Assembly (NCBI GenBank): GCA_035539175.1
Contig: DATLIY010000007.1
Span: forward strand, 744,001-808,000
DNA: 64,000 nt
Reading direction: 5' to 3'
Origin: Acidisarcina sp.
GTDB lineage: Bacteria > Acidobacteriota > Terriglobia > Terriglobales > Acidobacteriaceae
Under the pieces are notes generated by a model. The model searched no databases, had not been told where the DNA came from, and saw nothing but the letters and a program-made list of their open reading frames with translations. A program made the translations under genes and the position numbers. Positions 35,777-47,938 of the stretch are shown piece by piece. Every line of letters begins with the position of its first letter. The first letter of the stretch is position 1.

Positions 35777-36355
35777 TTACTTCAAACCAGCGTCGATCAT
35801 CTTCCCGCGCAATTCTTTTTCCGATTCCGCGCTCCAGTATTTGCAGTCCAGTTGCAGAAATACCGACGTATAGGGAATAGTCATCTTCGACTTCAGCACC
35901 AGGATCTTGAACGACTTTCCTGCCTCCGCGACTCTCCCGATGATCTGGTCATGCGGAAGCGTCTGAATGTTTTGCCCATGGAAAAGCTGTGTGATCTGTG
36001 TCCGGTACTCCGTCACACCAGGAGCGCTTTTCTCCGGGACGAAAGGCAACTCTGCATCCATGTAGATATTGGATCGGACGTGCGGGGACTTGCCCAGTGC
36101 GCTCATCACCGCGCGGATCACTTCCATCTGATCCGCATTCGTCTCTATGGTCTCGATCCCCGGCGAGGTCTGCAGAGGATATGCGGAATCCACAATCAGG
36201 ATCCAGTTGCGATGTCCCATCAGAGGCAGCGCCGATTCCATCCTCGCCTGCCACTGATTCGGATCGGTGGTGTGAGGCGTCGCGGCGGCCGCGATTGCCG
36301 GCATGCTCCCCAGCGAGAGCGCGGTCAACAAGACAGAGCAAAGCGTAGTGCGCAT
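35777..36355 (-). CDS. Exported RbsD/FucU-like protein
   Basis: Protein of 192 aa with a signal peptide (1-25, MRTTLCSVLL to AIAAAA). The mature part resembles the RbsD/FucU pyranase/mutarotase fold. MGHRNWILIVDSAYP at 46-60 places H48 and D56 eight residues apart, the spacing of the catalytic His and Asp of RbsD. A later FKILVLKSKMTIPYTSVFLQ matches the C-terminal substrate loop with a Tyr. GGGGGA precedes the chosen ATG; a longer frame overlaps the next gene. RbsD and FucU act in the cytoplasm, so an exported relative is unusual. Sugar anomer or ring interconversion in the periplasm is inferred. Confidence 0.65.
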   Translation of the reverse strand: MRTTLCSVLLTALSLGSMPAIAAAATPHTTDPNQWQARMESALPLMGHRNWILIVDSAYPLQTSPGIETIETNADQMEVIRAVMSALGKSPHVRSNIYMDAELPFVPEKSAPGVTEYRTQITQLFHGQNIQTLPHDQIIGRVAEAGKSFKILVLKSKMTIPYTSVFLQLDCKYWSAESEKELRGKMIDAGLK

Positions 36356-36419
36356 GAGACGAATCCCCCAGAAAAGATCACCATCCTGCGGCTCGACGGG
36401 ACGCGTTGAACGAGACAGC

Positions 36420-37646
36420 TTAATCGACTTTGGGCTTGGCGCGGTAGCCATCGCGGGCAATGACGTCGTACTTCAGCGGATGGTGTTTCTCGTCCTGAAT
36501 GCGCAGCGGCTGTCCCTCGCCATCGATCAGTTCCACCCGCAATTTGCGGTAGGTTCCATCCTGCTTCGAGTTCGTCGGCTTATAGGTCAACTGGTACTGG
36601 TTGCGAATCGTGTCGTTGATGGTGTGGAAAATATCCGGCATCTCGCCGGTAAAGCGGGGAAAGAACGACATGCCACCGGTCATCCGGGCAAAGGTGGTCA
36701 TCTGGTTGTCGGCCTGCAGGAAATCCAGCTGGCCCATCGGCCCCATCATTCCGCGGGATTCCGCCATAAGACGAGCCGCCTGCCCTGTGCCCACGGTAAA
36801 GATGGTGACGTTCGGAGTCGCCTTGATCTTCTGCAGGACCTTGTCGAGATTGATCTTGCTGAAGGTGTCCCTGCCGGTGGCGATGAGGACGATGTACTTG
36901 CGCCCCTCAATGCGGCTCAAACGGTCCAGCGACTCATAGAGCGCGTCAAACATGTTCGTCTCGCTGAATCCGGGAATCTGGAGAGAGTTCAAGGAGTTGT
37001 AGACCACCCTCTTGTCCTGGGTAAAGTCGGTCAGGATCTGGGTGTGCATGTCATAGGTCATCACCGCGACATAGTCGTCGGGCTTCAATTGCTCGGCAAA
37101 GCTGTAAGCTGCGTTCCGCATATCCCAGATGAAGTAGTAGCTGTTCGCCGCGAACTCGCAGAGCAGCAAGGCGGTAATGGGCGCCTGTGTCCGCTGGAAA
37201 CCTACCAGGGGTTGCGCCACACCATCCTCATAAACGCGGAAGTTCTCTTCTTTCAGATTGGGAACGAACTGGTGTGTCTTCTGCAGGATTACTCCGACGT
37301 CGACCGTGACAACGGGAACATCGACGTGCAGCGAATACGCGCCCATGCCCGGAGGATTCTTCACCTTAGGCTCAACGGGTGCGGGAGCCTCCTCGGGGGC
37401 CGGCCTCTTCTTCGGAATGGCAATCGATCCCGAATCGCCGCCTGGGCCGCCCGCTTCCGGACTCGATTGATCTTCCGGCTTTTGCGGCTGCTGGCTGGCC
37501 GGGCCAGTCTGTGCCGCGACACGGCCGGGAAGCAGCCCGAATGGCAGGAGCAGCAGAGCTACCAGCACCAGCAAGATGACCTGGCGCGATACGGCTGGGC
37601 GACGGTTGCGTAAGGTCCAGGAACGGCAGCAGATAATCGATGTCAT
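36420..37646 (-). CDS. Exported VWFA-related domain protein
   Basis: Exported protein of 408 aa. A hydrophobic signal or anchor at about 20-40 is followed by a proline/glutamate-rich linker (45-95). The von Willebrand A-like domain is about 105-345, in the form common in acidobacteria (VWFA-related, TIGR03436-like). Its opening region is VDVPVVTVDVGVILQ, with later LKEENFRVYEDGV and KYIVLIATGRDTFS. The metal-site strand reads LLLCEFAANS instead of the usual DxSxS, so MIDAS metal binding may be lost. The function of this family is unknown; protein-protein adhesion is usual for VWA domains. Confidence 0.8.
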   Translation of the reverse strand: MTSIICCRSWTLRNRRPAVSRQVILLVLVALLLLPFGLLPGRVAAQTGPASQQPQKPEDQSSPEAGGPGGDSGSIAIPKKRPAPEEAPAPVEPKVKNPPGMGAYSLHVDVPVVTVDVGVILQKTHQFVPNLKEENFRVYEDGVAQPLVGFQRTQAPITALLLCEFAANSYYFIWDMRNAAYSFAEQLKPDDYVAVMTYDMHTQILTDFTQDKRVVYNSLNSLQIPGFSETNMFDALYESLDRLSRIEGRKYIVLIATGRDTFSKINLDKVLQKIKATPNVTIFTVGTGQAARLMAESRGMMGPMGQLDFLQADNQMTTFARMTGGMSFFPRFTGEMPDIFHTINDTIRNQYQLTYKPTNSKQDGTYRKLRVELIDGEGQPLRIQDEKHHPLKYDVIARDGYRAKPKVD

Positions 37647-37715
37647 AAACAACCCCAGGATGCATTGGAAGGCGCTGCCCTATGCGGCAGACGCGGTAAC
37701 AGCTACTCTGTAGAC

Positions 37716-39464
37716 GTGCGAAACCGTATTAAGGAAACATGCCGACTGATTCTTGCCGCAGGCCTCCTGCAATCTGCTGCCTTGCTGGCGCAGACACCCT
37801 CCGCTCCACCGCCTTCGAATGCAGGCATTTATCCCCTGGACCAGGTGCATCGTGGTCTGCGAGGAGTAGCGTACACGGTTTTTGAGGGGACGCAACCGGA
37901 AGCAATGGATGTCGAGATCCTCGGAGTGTTGAAAGCAGCACTGGGACCCGGCAAGGATATGATCCTGGCGCGACTCCACGGCACCAAACCAGAGTACACC
38001 GGCGTGGTAGCGGGGATGAGCGGCAGCCCGGTCTACGTGGATGGCAAACTGCTCGGGGCACTCTCGTATCGTATCGGAGAATTCAGCAAGGAACCCATTG
38101 CCGGCATTACCCCAATCGCACAAATGCTGGAGGTGCGCGACGATTCCAGCGCCTCGCATCCCGACGCCGCCAGCCCGGTTGTGGCGTCGCAGGGATTTGT
38201 TCCGATTGAAACTCCGCTGGTCCTCTCCGGCTTCAGCCCGCAGGCCATCAAGCTCTGGCAGGATCGCTTTTCCGGAACCGGCATGATGCCGGTCGCCGGA
38301 GTGGGAGGCGGTGCCTCCACGCAGCCGCAACCGGAGCCTATCGTCCCCGGCTCGGCCGTCAGCGCCCTGCTGGTGCAAGGCGACCTGCAGATAGCCGCGA
38401 CCTGCACCGTTACCTATGTCGATAAAGATCAACTGCTGGCGTGCGGACATCCCATCACGCAATTCGGCTCCGTCTCCATTCCCATGACCAAGGCCGTGGT
38501 ATTGGCGACTCTTCCCTCGCCCCTCAACGCATTCAAGATTGTGAACACCACGGAGACGGTCGGCGCATTCACGGACGACCGGCACTCGGCCATCCGCGGA
38601 GTCTTTCACCGCAACGCCAGCATGGTTCCGGTCACCGTCTCCATTCACGGTACGGACCGGCCGCGCGAGCTGCACTTCGAGGTGATCGATCAGCCGCAGA
38701 TTACGCCCTCCGCGCTGATGGTTTCCGTCTACCAGGCATTGCTGGACTCCAACAGCGTTGGCGGAGACACCAGCTTCCATCTCCGGGGCAATGTCGATCT
38801 GGACGGCTACGCCCCGGTTCCGCTGGATAGCTGGATAGCGCCCGCTGAGAACCGGCCTGCCAACCTGAGCGCGGCCGTTATGGTGGGCGAGCGCTTTAGC
38901 GAGATCTACAGCAACTCCACCCGGCAAGCCAAAATTCGCGGCGTAACCCTGAACGTCGAAGCTGTTCCCGAGCGGCGGACTCTGCAGCTGGAAGCCGCGC
39001 GCACCTCAACCCAGGAGGTTCACGCTGGAGATACGATCACGGTAGAGGCGACCGTGCGCCCCTATCGTGGGCCCGCGCGGAACATTCGGATTCCCGTCAA
39101 GCTGCCCGTGTCGCTGCCTGGCGGACCGCTACGCTTACTGGTGAGCGATAGCGCCGCTCTCGACCGCATCACCCAGCCAGCTCTCACCGGAAGCCACCCC
39201 CTCGATATGAACGCGACCATTGCCCAGATCGAGGGCATACGTGCCAATGACCGTCTCTACGTCACCCTGCTGATGCCCGGCGCGCAGGCTCTGCTGGAAG
39301 GGCGAACCCTTCCGGAACTCCCGATCTCCATGGCGAATGTGCTGGAACCCCTCCGATCCGCCCATGAAATGACGCTTAACGGAGAATCCGCAATTCCGGT
39401 AACATCAATACCAGTGGATGCCGTGCTCACCGGTCAGCAAGTTATTTCTTTGCATATTGATTAA
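37716..39464 (+). CDS. SpoIVB-type S55 serine peptidase domain protein
   Basis: Exported protein of 582 aa. GTG at 37716 gives a signal peptide (MRNRIKETCRLILAAGLLQS, ending LLAQ at 26). The S55 peptidase domain (about 35-300) has VHRGLRGVAYTVFEGT near 44-59 and the catalytic GMSGSPVYVDGKLLGALSY at 100-118, with S102 aligning to the catalytic serine. A domain with ACGHPITQFGS near 240 matches the family's conserved Asp/His region. The remaining half is beta-rich without known domain. SpoIVB is known from sporulation signalling in Bacillus, whereas this host is not expected to sporulate, so a periplasmic processing role is inferred. Confidence 0.78.
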   Translation: MRNRIKETCRLILAAGLLQSAALLAQTPSAPPPSNAGIYPLDQVHRGLRGVAYTVFEGTQPEAMDVEILGVLKAALGPGKDMILARLHGTKPEYTGVVAGMSGSPVYVDGKLLGALSYRIGEFSKEPIAGITPIAQMLEVRDDSSASHPDAASPVVASQGFVPIETPLVLSGFSPQAIKLWQDRFSGTGMMPVAGVGGGASTQPQPEPIVPGSAVSALLVQGDLQIAATCTVTYVDKDQLLACGHPITQFGSVSIPMTKAVVLATLPSPLNAFKIVNTTETVGAFTDDRHSAIRGVFHRNASMVPVTVSIHGTDRPRELHFEVIDQPQITPSALMVSVYQALLDSNSVGGDTSFHLRGNVDLDGYAPVPLDSWIAPAENRPANLSAAVMVGERFSEIYSNSTRQAKIRGVTLNVEAVPERRTLQLEAARTSTQEVHAGDTITVEATVRPYRGPARNIRIPVKLPVSLPGGPLRLLVSDSAALDRITQPALTGSHPLDMNATIAQIEGIRANDRLYVTLLMPGAQALLEGRTLPELPISMANVLEPLRSAHEMTLNGESAIPVTSIPVDAVLTGQQVISLHID

Positions 39465-39553
39465 CTGAGCACCGGCTCTCTCACAATGGCTATTAGGATA
39501 ATTTCAGGGGTTGCTAAAGAGCGCTCCACTCACTGAGGGCTGGAAGAATTGAC

Positions 39554-40564
39554 ATGGGTTCTATAAATGGATTTGCCGCACACGCTGCCGGCGCTGAACT
39601 ACTGCCTTATAAATATTCGCCTGGTACTTTGAAGGCGCACGAAGTTGAGATTCAGATAACCCACTGCGGGGTCTGTCATAGCGACATCCATCTGATTGAC
39701 AACGATTGGGGGATGAGTGAATACCCGTTCATCCCCGGCCACGAGATTGTCGGCTCTGTCTCCGCCATAGGCGCGGACGTCAAGACGCTCTCCGTCGGGC
39801 AACGTGTCGGCGTTGGCTGGCAGTCGGGTTCCTGCGGCATCTGCGAGTGGTGCCTGCAGGGCAAGGAAAATCTCTGCTTAGAGAGCCAGGCTACCTGCGT
39901 CCACCGCAACGGTGGCTATGCGGACGCTATCCGCATCAACAGCCGCTTCGTCATTCCTATGCCGGAAAAGCTGCAGAGTGAAAACGCCGCGCCGCTGCTG
40001 TGTGCCGGGATCACTGTCTACAATCCGCTTCGGACTCATGGCGTCAACCCTTCTTCCAGAGTTGGAGTGATTGGAATTGGCGGCCTGGGCCATCTGGCCA
40101 TCCAGTTTGCCCGCGCATTCGGTGCTGCGGTCACCGCTCTCTCCACCTCCGCTTCAAAGGAAGCAGAGGCGCTGGAACTCGGCGCGCATCACTTTGTGAA
40201 CACGCGGGAGACCAAGTCGCTCAAGGCCCTGGCCGGGTCCTTCGACTTCATTCTGTCCACGACCAATGCCGATCAGGACTGGTCCGCATATGTAACGGCT
40301 CTTCGCCCCACCGGCACGTTCTGCTTTGTCGGCGCTCCGGAAAAGCCGGCATCTCTGCCGATATTCCCCCTCATCTCGGGGCAAAAGAGCGTCGCCGGCA
40401 GCAATATCGGCAGCCCCCTGATGCTGCGCGAAATGCTGGATGTAGCCGCACGTCACGGCATCCAGGCCAAAACAGAGCGCTTTGCCATGGCCAAGGTCAA
40501 CGACGCCATCGCCCGGGTGAAAAAGAATCAGGTACGCTATCGTGCCGTTCTGATAAACAGCTGA
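39554..40564 (+). CDS. Zinc-dependent NAD(P) alcohol dehydrogenase (cinnamyl type)
   Basis: Medium-chain dehydrogenase of 336 aa. The catalytic zinc ligands are C37 and H59 (ITHCGVCHSD, PGHEIVG) and a later Cys in LLCAGIT near 153. The structural zinc uses C-G-I-C-E-W-C with a fourth Cys in GKENLC, near 93-109. The Rossmann motif is GVIGIGGLGHLAIQ near 172. The HCGVCHSDIH spacing and the short C-terminus place it with cinnamyl alcohol/YahK-like enzymes, often NADPH dependent with broad aldehyde specificity. It stands alone between two exported proteins. Confidence 0.88.
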   Translation: MGSINGFAAHAAGAELLPYKYSPGTLKAHEVEIQITHCGVCHSDIHLIDNDWGMSEYPFIPGHEIVGSVSAIGADVKTLSVGQRVGVGWQSGSCGICEWCLQGKENLCLESQATCVHRNGGYADAIRINSRFVIPMPEKLQSENAAPLLCAGITVYNPLRTHGVNPSSRVGVIGIGGLGHLAIQFARAFGAAVTALSTSASKEAEALELGAHHFVNTRETKSLKALAGSFDFILSTTNADQDWSAYVTALRPTGTFCFVGAPEKPASLPIFPLISGQKSVAGSNIGSPLMLREMLDVAARHGIQAKTERFAMAKVNDAIARVKKNQVRYRAVLINS

Positions 40565-40659
40565 CGCATGCAGGGCAGCGAGTCAGCAGGCAGCGGGATT
40601 ACCCGTTCCGGCTGACTCCGCCACTTGCGGGCTCGCCGCTCTAGTAGACTCCAATCAGC

Positions 40660-42906
40660 ATGATGCGAAATTCGCTGGTCCCTTCCGTCGCCCTGCTTCT
40701 CCTTGCACCCTTGTTCTCCGCTCCCTGCCGCTCGCTGGCTCAGGGGACGAAGCAATGGACCCAATCCCGCTTTGAGGAGTTTCAGAAGGGCACGCCGCAA
40801 TCGGTGACGATCCGCAACGATGGCGTCCTGGAAGCCGGAAACGAGGCGCACGAACTGCTGACGACGCCCTCGACCTACATCTGGTCGATCAGCTCCGACC
40901 CTCTCGGCAATGCCTATCTGGGCACCGGCGCACCCGCTACCGTTCTTGAGATCAGCCCCGGCGGAAAGCTCACCACCCTCTTCGAGACCAAGGACCTCTC
41001 GGTGCAATCCGTGCGCGTAGGGCCGGATGGCGCGGTCTATGCAGCGACACTGCCCAAAGGCCGCATCTATCGGCTCCAGGCGGGACAAGGCAAAGCCGCG
41101 AACGATGAAACCGCCAAGGTCATCTTTGATCCGGAGACAACGCAGGAGAAACCCCGCTATATCTGGGATATGGCCTTCGATGCCCAGGGCAGGCTCTACA
41201 TCGCCACGGGCGGACCCGGCGCGATCTACCGCTGGGATCCTGCGAAACCATCTGCCAAGGCGGAGCTCTTTTTCAAGAGTGACGAGCCGCACATCCGCTG
41301 CCTGGCCTTCGCGCCCGACGGCAGCCTGATCGCCGGTTCGGACGGCAGCGGACTCATCTACCGCGTCGACAAGGCCGGTCAGGGCTTCGTACTCTTCGAT
41401 GCTCCCCGCCGGGAGATTACCGCGCTGGCTGTCAGCCCCTCTGGCACCATTTATGCCGCGAACGTTGGCGATAAGAACCGCAGCAGCCTGCCTCCGCTAC
41501 CCGTCCAGGGGAATGCCGTCGTCAGCACCACCATCACCCTGGTGCAGCCGGGATCCATTCAGACCTTCAACGGCAACACCATCATTCCCGATGGCACAGA
41601 GATCTTCGAAGTGCCTGTCTCCGGAGCCCCACGCTCCCTGTGGTCGAGCCGCGACGACATCGTCTACGCGGTCCGCTCGACGCCCCAGGGCCTGTTGGCC
41701 GCGAGCGGGAATCGCGGACGGATCTATCGCATAGAAGATCGCGGCAAGTACGCCGATATCGCGCATCTGAAGGCATCGCAGGCAGTCGGATTCGCAGATG
41801 CGCCCGGCGGCCTCTTTGTCGCCACCAGCAACATCGGCAAGCTGTACCGCATCGACAAAGCGCCGGCAGCCGAGGCCACCTACCAGAGCGATGTCTTCGA
41901 CGCTGCTCTCTTCTCTCGCTGGGGACGCGCGGAGACAGAAGACGCTACACCCGGCAAGTTCGACCTGTACGCGCGGAGCGGCAACGTGGAAAACCCCGAG
42001 CGCGGCTGGAGCCCGTGGCAGAGAGTGGCCCCGGACCAGGCTACGATCGGAGTGCCTTCGGCGCGCTTTGTGCAGTGGAAGGCGATAATGCGTCCCGGGG
42101 CGCATCTTGGAAGGGTCACCCTCAACTACCTGCCAGTGAACGTCGCGCCGGTGGTGGACGAAATCGTTGTGCAGCAAGGAGCACGCGTCAATCCGCAGGC
42201 CCAGGCCCAGCCTTCGACCACCGTCTCGATTACCTTTCCTTCGGTGCAGAGCAACATCGTCAGCTTCTCCCCGGATCCCGGCACGGCGCCTCTTGCCGCG
42301 GTCAAGGATCGCACGGCCATCACCGCCAGATGGGCAGCACACGACGACAACGGCGATGACATGGTCTTTGATGTCTACTATCGCGGAGAGCAGGAACAGC
42401 GATGGCTGCTGCTGAAGCGGAACGTGACCGACCGCTATCTCTCATTTGACACAGCGACGGTGCCAGATGGCGCGTACCGGATCAAAGTCGTGGCCCGGGA
42501 CACCCCCTCGCACAACCCCGGCGAAGACCTGCGCGGCGAGCGGGAGAGCGACCTGTTCCTGGTCGACACGGCGCCACCGGTAGTTTCAGGATTCGCGGCA
42601 AAGCTTGAGGGCAACACCATCCATGCCACTTTGGACGCAGCCGACACAACCACCGCCATCGGACACGCAGAGTACTCTGTAGATGCGGGGCCCTGGCAGT
42701 ATCTGGAGCCGGTGGGGGCTCTGTCCGACTCGCTTCGCGAACACTACGACTTCCGCGCCAACGTGCCTTCGCTCGCCGATCTGGCCTCATCCGACAAGAA
42801 GCTGACGGACGACAAATCCAGCGGCGCTGCTCACGAACACATCCTCACGGTTCGCGTCTATGACCGGAGAGAGAATGGAACAGCAGCAAAGATTGTGGTG
42901 CGTTAA
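40660..42906 (+). CDS. Large exported beta-propeller protein
   Basis: Exported protein of 748 aa with signal peptide residues 1-29. Residues 50-400 contain repeated strands of a beta-propeller with NHL/WD-like units: GNAYLGTGAPATVLEI, GAVYAATLPKGRIYRL, GRLYIATGGPGAIYRW, GSLIAGSDGSGLIYRV. The second half (about 440-740) is beta-rich with probable immunoglobulin-like domains, including VFDVYYRGEQEQRW. No catalytic motif was recognised. A role in cell-surface binding or sensing is possible. It may start a unit of its own; 74 bases separate it from the LolC-like gene. Confidence 0.72.
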   Translation: MMRNSLVPSVALLLLAPLFSAPCRSLAQGTKQWTQSRFEEFQKGTPQSVTIRNDGVLEAGNEAHELLTTPSTYIWSISSDPLGNAYLGTGAPATVLEISPGGKLTTLFETKDLSVQSVRVGPDGAVYAATLPKGRIYRLQAGQGKAANDETAKVIFDPETTQEKPRYIWDMAFDAQGRLYIATGGPGAIYRWDPAKPSAKAELFFKSDEPHIRCLAFAPDGSLIAGSDGSGLIYRVDKAGQGFVLFDAPRREITALAVSPSGTIYAANVGDKNRSSLPPLPVQGNAVVSTTITLVQPGSIQTFNGNTIIPDGTEIFEVPVSGAPRSLWSSRDDIVYAVRSTPQGLLAASGNRGRIYRIEDRGKYADIAHLKASQAVGFADAPGGLFVATSNIGKLYRIDKAPAAEATYQSDVFDAALFSRWGRAETEDATPGKFDLYARSGNVENPERGWSPWQRVAPDQATIGVPSARFVQWKAIMRPGAHLGRVTLNYLPVNVAPVVDEIVVQQGARVNPQAQAQPSTTVSITFPSVQSNIVSFSPDPGTAPLAAVKDRTAITARWAAHDDNGDDMVFDVYYRGEQEQRWLLLKRNVTDRYLSFDTATVPDGAYRIKVVARDTPSHNPGEDLRGERESDLFLVDTAPPVVSGFAAKLEGNTIHATLDAADTTTAIGHAEYSVDAGPWQYLEPVGALSDSLREHYDFRANVPSLADLASSDKKLTDDKSSGAAHEHILTVRVYDRRENGTAAKIVVR

Positions 42907-42980
42907 GCGGCTATCGTAAGGTTTAGAAAGTGCTGCCTGATTTTTTTGAGAACGCTGTCTGGAAACTGGTCTGAGCAAGA

Positions 42981-44243
42981 ATGTCTTTTGAACTCTTTAT
43001 TGCGGCGCGATATCTGCGAGCCAAGCGGCGGCAGGCGGTGGTCGGAGTCATCACCGTCATCTCCATCCTGGGAGTAGCGGCGGGAGTCGCCTCGCTCATC
43101 ATCGCTCTCGCCATCACCAATGGAATGCGCCGCGATCTGCAGGCCCGCCTGCTCGGTTCCACCGCCCACGTTGAACTGATGCGCGTGCAGAGCGATGGCA
43201 TCCGCGACTGGCGGCCACTGACCGAGCGGCTCCGGCAATTGAAGCATGTCACCGCCGCCGCACCCGGACTCTATGGCCAGGTTCTCATCTCCCGCGGAGC
43301 CCGCTCGGGAGGCGTGCTGGTCAAGGGCATTCTGCCCGAGCAGGAACGCACGGTCAGCGACCTGCTCGACAAGGTGACGGCAGGCAGCACCCAGCCGCTG
43401 GAGCAGGCAGACGCACCCCTGACAGCCGAAGACCAGCCCGGCAACCGCAGCGAACCGCCGCTGGTGATCGGCTACGATCTGGCCGATACTCTCGATGTAA
43501 AGGTGGGCTCGTCGGTGATGGTGACCAGCCCTCAGGGCGAGCTCACGCCATTAGGCATCGTGCCGAAGTACCAGCGTTTTCGCGTGGTGGGCATCTTTCA
43601 CTCCGGCTTCTACCAATACGACTCCAGTATGGCGTTTCTGCGCTTAAAAGACGCGCAGGCTCTCTTTGGAGAGCCAGACCTCGTATCCGTTATCTCCTTT
43701 AAGGTGGATGATCTGTACCACGCCGACCGTGTTGGCAAAGAGATCGAGGCAGCGGCGGGCCCCGGCTTCCTGACGACCAACTGGATGGAGCAGAACCGCG
43801 AGCTCTTCCGTGCCCTGCGTCTGGAGCAGATTGTCACCTTTATCGTCATCGGCCTGATTGTCTGCGTGGCTGCGCTCAATATCCTCATCGCCCTGACCAT
43901 GATGGTGATGGAGAAGACGCGCGACATCGCTGTCCTGATGTCCTTTGGCGTTCAGCCGGCGCAGATCCGGCGCATCTTCCTGTTGCAGGGATTGCTGATC
44001 AGCGTGCTGGGAACCGCGATTGGCCTGGCCCTGGGATACTCCCTGTCCTGGATCGGCGGGCACTACCGCTTCATCCATCTCTCTGCCGAGGTCTATTCCA
44101 TCGACTATCTTCCCTTCGCTGCGCGCTGGATCGATGGCTTGATTGTTGCCGTCGTCTCGCTCTCCGTATCGCTGCTGGCCACGCTCTACCCCTCGGCCTC
44201 CGCAGCGCGAATTGCACCCGCGGAAGCGCTCCGCTACGAATAG
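42981..44243 (+). CDS. LolC/LolE-type ABC transporter permease
   Basis: Inner-membrane permease of 420 aa in the FtsX/LolCE group, which extracts lipoproteins for outer-membrane transfer. The N-terminal segment starts IAARYLRAKRRQAVVGVIT; the first membrane helix is 18-45. A large periplasmic domain (50-260) follows, then three C-terminal membrane helices from about 280 on. The FtsX-like motif MMVMEKTRDIAVLMSFGVQP lies near 303-322. The downstream ATPase completes the transporter. A single LolC-type gene suggests a homodimeric permease rather than LolCE. Confidence 0.88.
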   Translation: MSFELFIAARYLRAKRRQAVVGVITVISILGVAAGVASLIIALAITNGMRRDLQARLLGSTAHVELMRVQSDGIRDWRPLTERLRQLKHVTAAAPGLYGQVLISRGARSGGVLVKGILPEQERTVSDLLDKVTAGSTQPLEQADAPLTAEDQPGNRSEPPLVIGYDLADTLDVKVGSSVMVTSPQGELTPLGIVPKYQRFRVVGIFHSGFYQYDSSMAFLRLKDAQALFGEPDLVSVISFKVDDLYHADRVGKEIEAAAGPGFLTTNWMEQNRELFRALRLEQIVTFIVIGLIVCVAALNILIALTMMVMEKTRDIAVLMSFGVQPAQIRRIFLLQGLLISVLGTAIGLALGYSLSWIGGHYRFIHLSAEVYSIDYLPFAARWIDGLIVAVVSLSVSLLATLYPSASAARIAPAEALRYE

Positions 44244-44330
44244 CAATGGCCCGAATAAGAATTACGAATAGCACGATAGTTCACCATCCGGACGGTCCCC
44301 TCTCGATTTCTGCCGATTAGAATAGAGAGT

Positions 44331-45092
44331 ATGGACGCTTCATCCTCTGTCAATGCCTCGCAATCCGGCCTTCCACTGGCCCCTGGCCTGATAACCGATC
44401 TGGTTCCATTGGTGCGCGTGGAGGCATTGCACAAGGAGTACATCACGGGCCGCGGCCGGCTGGTTCTGTTTGATGGCGTTAGCTTTGAGGTGCGGAAAGG
44501 CGACCTGCTCGCCATTGTGGGGCAGTCCGGCGCCGGCAAGAGCACGCTTCTGCACATGCTCGGAGCGCTTGATACCCCTTCCAGCGGTAACGTATACTGC
44601 GCCTCAAATCATTTGGCGTCACTGTCCGCCAAAGAGGCAGCGATATTCCGCAACCGCGAAATTGGCTACGTTTGGCAATTTCACTACCTGTTGCCCGAGT
44701 TCACAGCGCTGGAGAACGTAGCCATGCCGCTGCTGGCCCGGGGAGAATCGAAGGCAAATGCCTTCAGAAGCGCGGAGAAATGGTTGGATGAGGTCGATCT
44801 TGGAGATAGGGCGAGTCACCGGGCCGGAGAGCTCTCCGGTGGCGAGCAGCAGAGGGTTTCGCTCGCCCGGGCCCTGGTTACGGGTCCAAAACTCCTCCTT
44901 GCCGACGAGCCAACCGGAGATCTGGACATCCAAACCGCGGAAACGGTGTTTAACCTGATTGAGCGGCTGCACCACAGCCACGGCCTGACGTCGTTGATCG
45001 TCACTCACAATCTGGCCCTGGCGCGGCGATGTTCCAGGGTTTTACGGCTGGAAAAGGGCCAGATGGAAGAAGTGTCTCCGCTCGAGGTTTAA
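44331..45092 (+). CDS. lolD: LolD-type ABC transporter ATPase
   Basis: Cytoplasmic ATPase of 253 aa that powers the adjacent LolC-type permease. Walker A is GQSGAGKS near 63-70, the Q-loop is VWQFHYLLPEFTALENV near 113, the signature is LSGGEQQRVSLARALV near 163, and Walker B is LLLADEPTGDLD near 184. The MacB/LolD group feature LLPEFTALENVAMPLL is present. The N-terminal 25 residues are an unusual polar extension. It lies 87 bases after the permease gene in the same direction. Confidence 0.9.
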   Translation: MDASSSVNASQSGLPLAPGLITDLVPLVRVEALHKEYITGRGRLVLFDGVSFEVRKGDLLAIVGQSGAGKSTLLHMLGALDTPSSGNVYCASNHLASLSAKEAAIFRNREIGYVWQFHYLLPEFTALENVAMPLLARGESKANAFRSAEKWLDEVDLGDRASHRAGELSGGEQQRVSLARALVTGPKLLLADEPTGDLDIQTAETVFNLIERLHHSHGLTSLIVTHNLALARRCSRVLRLEKGQMEEVSPLEV

Positions 45093-45392
45093 TGCGGAGC
45101 AAAGTCGGCTTTGAACCGTTTTTGTTCGAACTGCGTCTTAAAGAACAGAAGGATGCAGGGCAGGCAGGAAGGCTAAAACCGCCTGATCCAGGGGAAATCT
45201 CTCCTGGGACAGGCGACCGGAAATGCCAAACCAGGCTACCGGCAGCCAACCTAAATCGTCTCTTTTGAGCGAAATAGCTGTTCGCAAAGAGACAGGCAGG
45301 AAATTGGAGCTTTCGCTGCTGTATACGCTGCCATTCGGATCTGCGCCCGAAACGGTAGCGGCAGTGGGGTTAGCTCTCAGTGAAGGGAAAAC
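45093..45392. other. Intergenic region before clpC
   Basis: About 300 bases between lolD and clpC. No gene was recognised. It should contain the clpC promoter and leader; no CtsR-like or CIRCE repeat was found by eye. GAAGGG lies just before the clpC start. Confidence 0.5.
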
Positions 45393-47849
<2,457 letters not shown>

Positions 47850-47864
47850 AGTGCGGATGCGCAA

Positions 47865-47905
47865 AAGGAAAGGCCCTGTCGAGATGGCAGGGCCTTTCCT
47901 TATTT
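47865..47905. terminator. Bidirectional terminator between clpC and ytxH-like gene
   Basis: The 14-bp arms AAGGAAAGGCCCTG and CAGGGCCTTTCCTT enclose a 9-base loop. A T-rich end is present on both strands, so the convergent genes can both terminate here. Confidence 0.85.
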
Positions 47906-47938
47906 GATTGCGAAAATATGCGTTTACCAGGATAGGCG

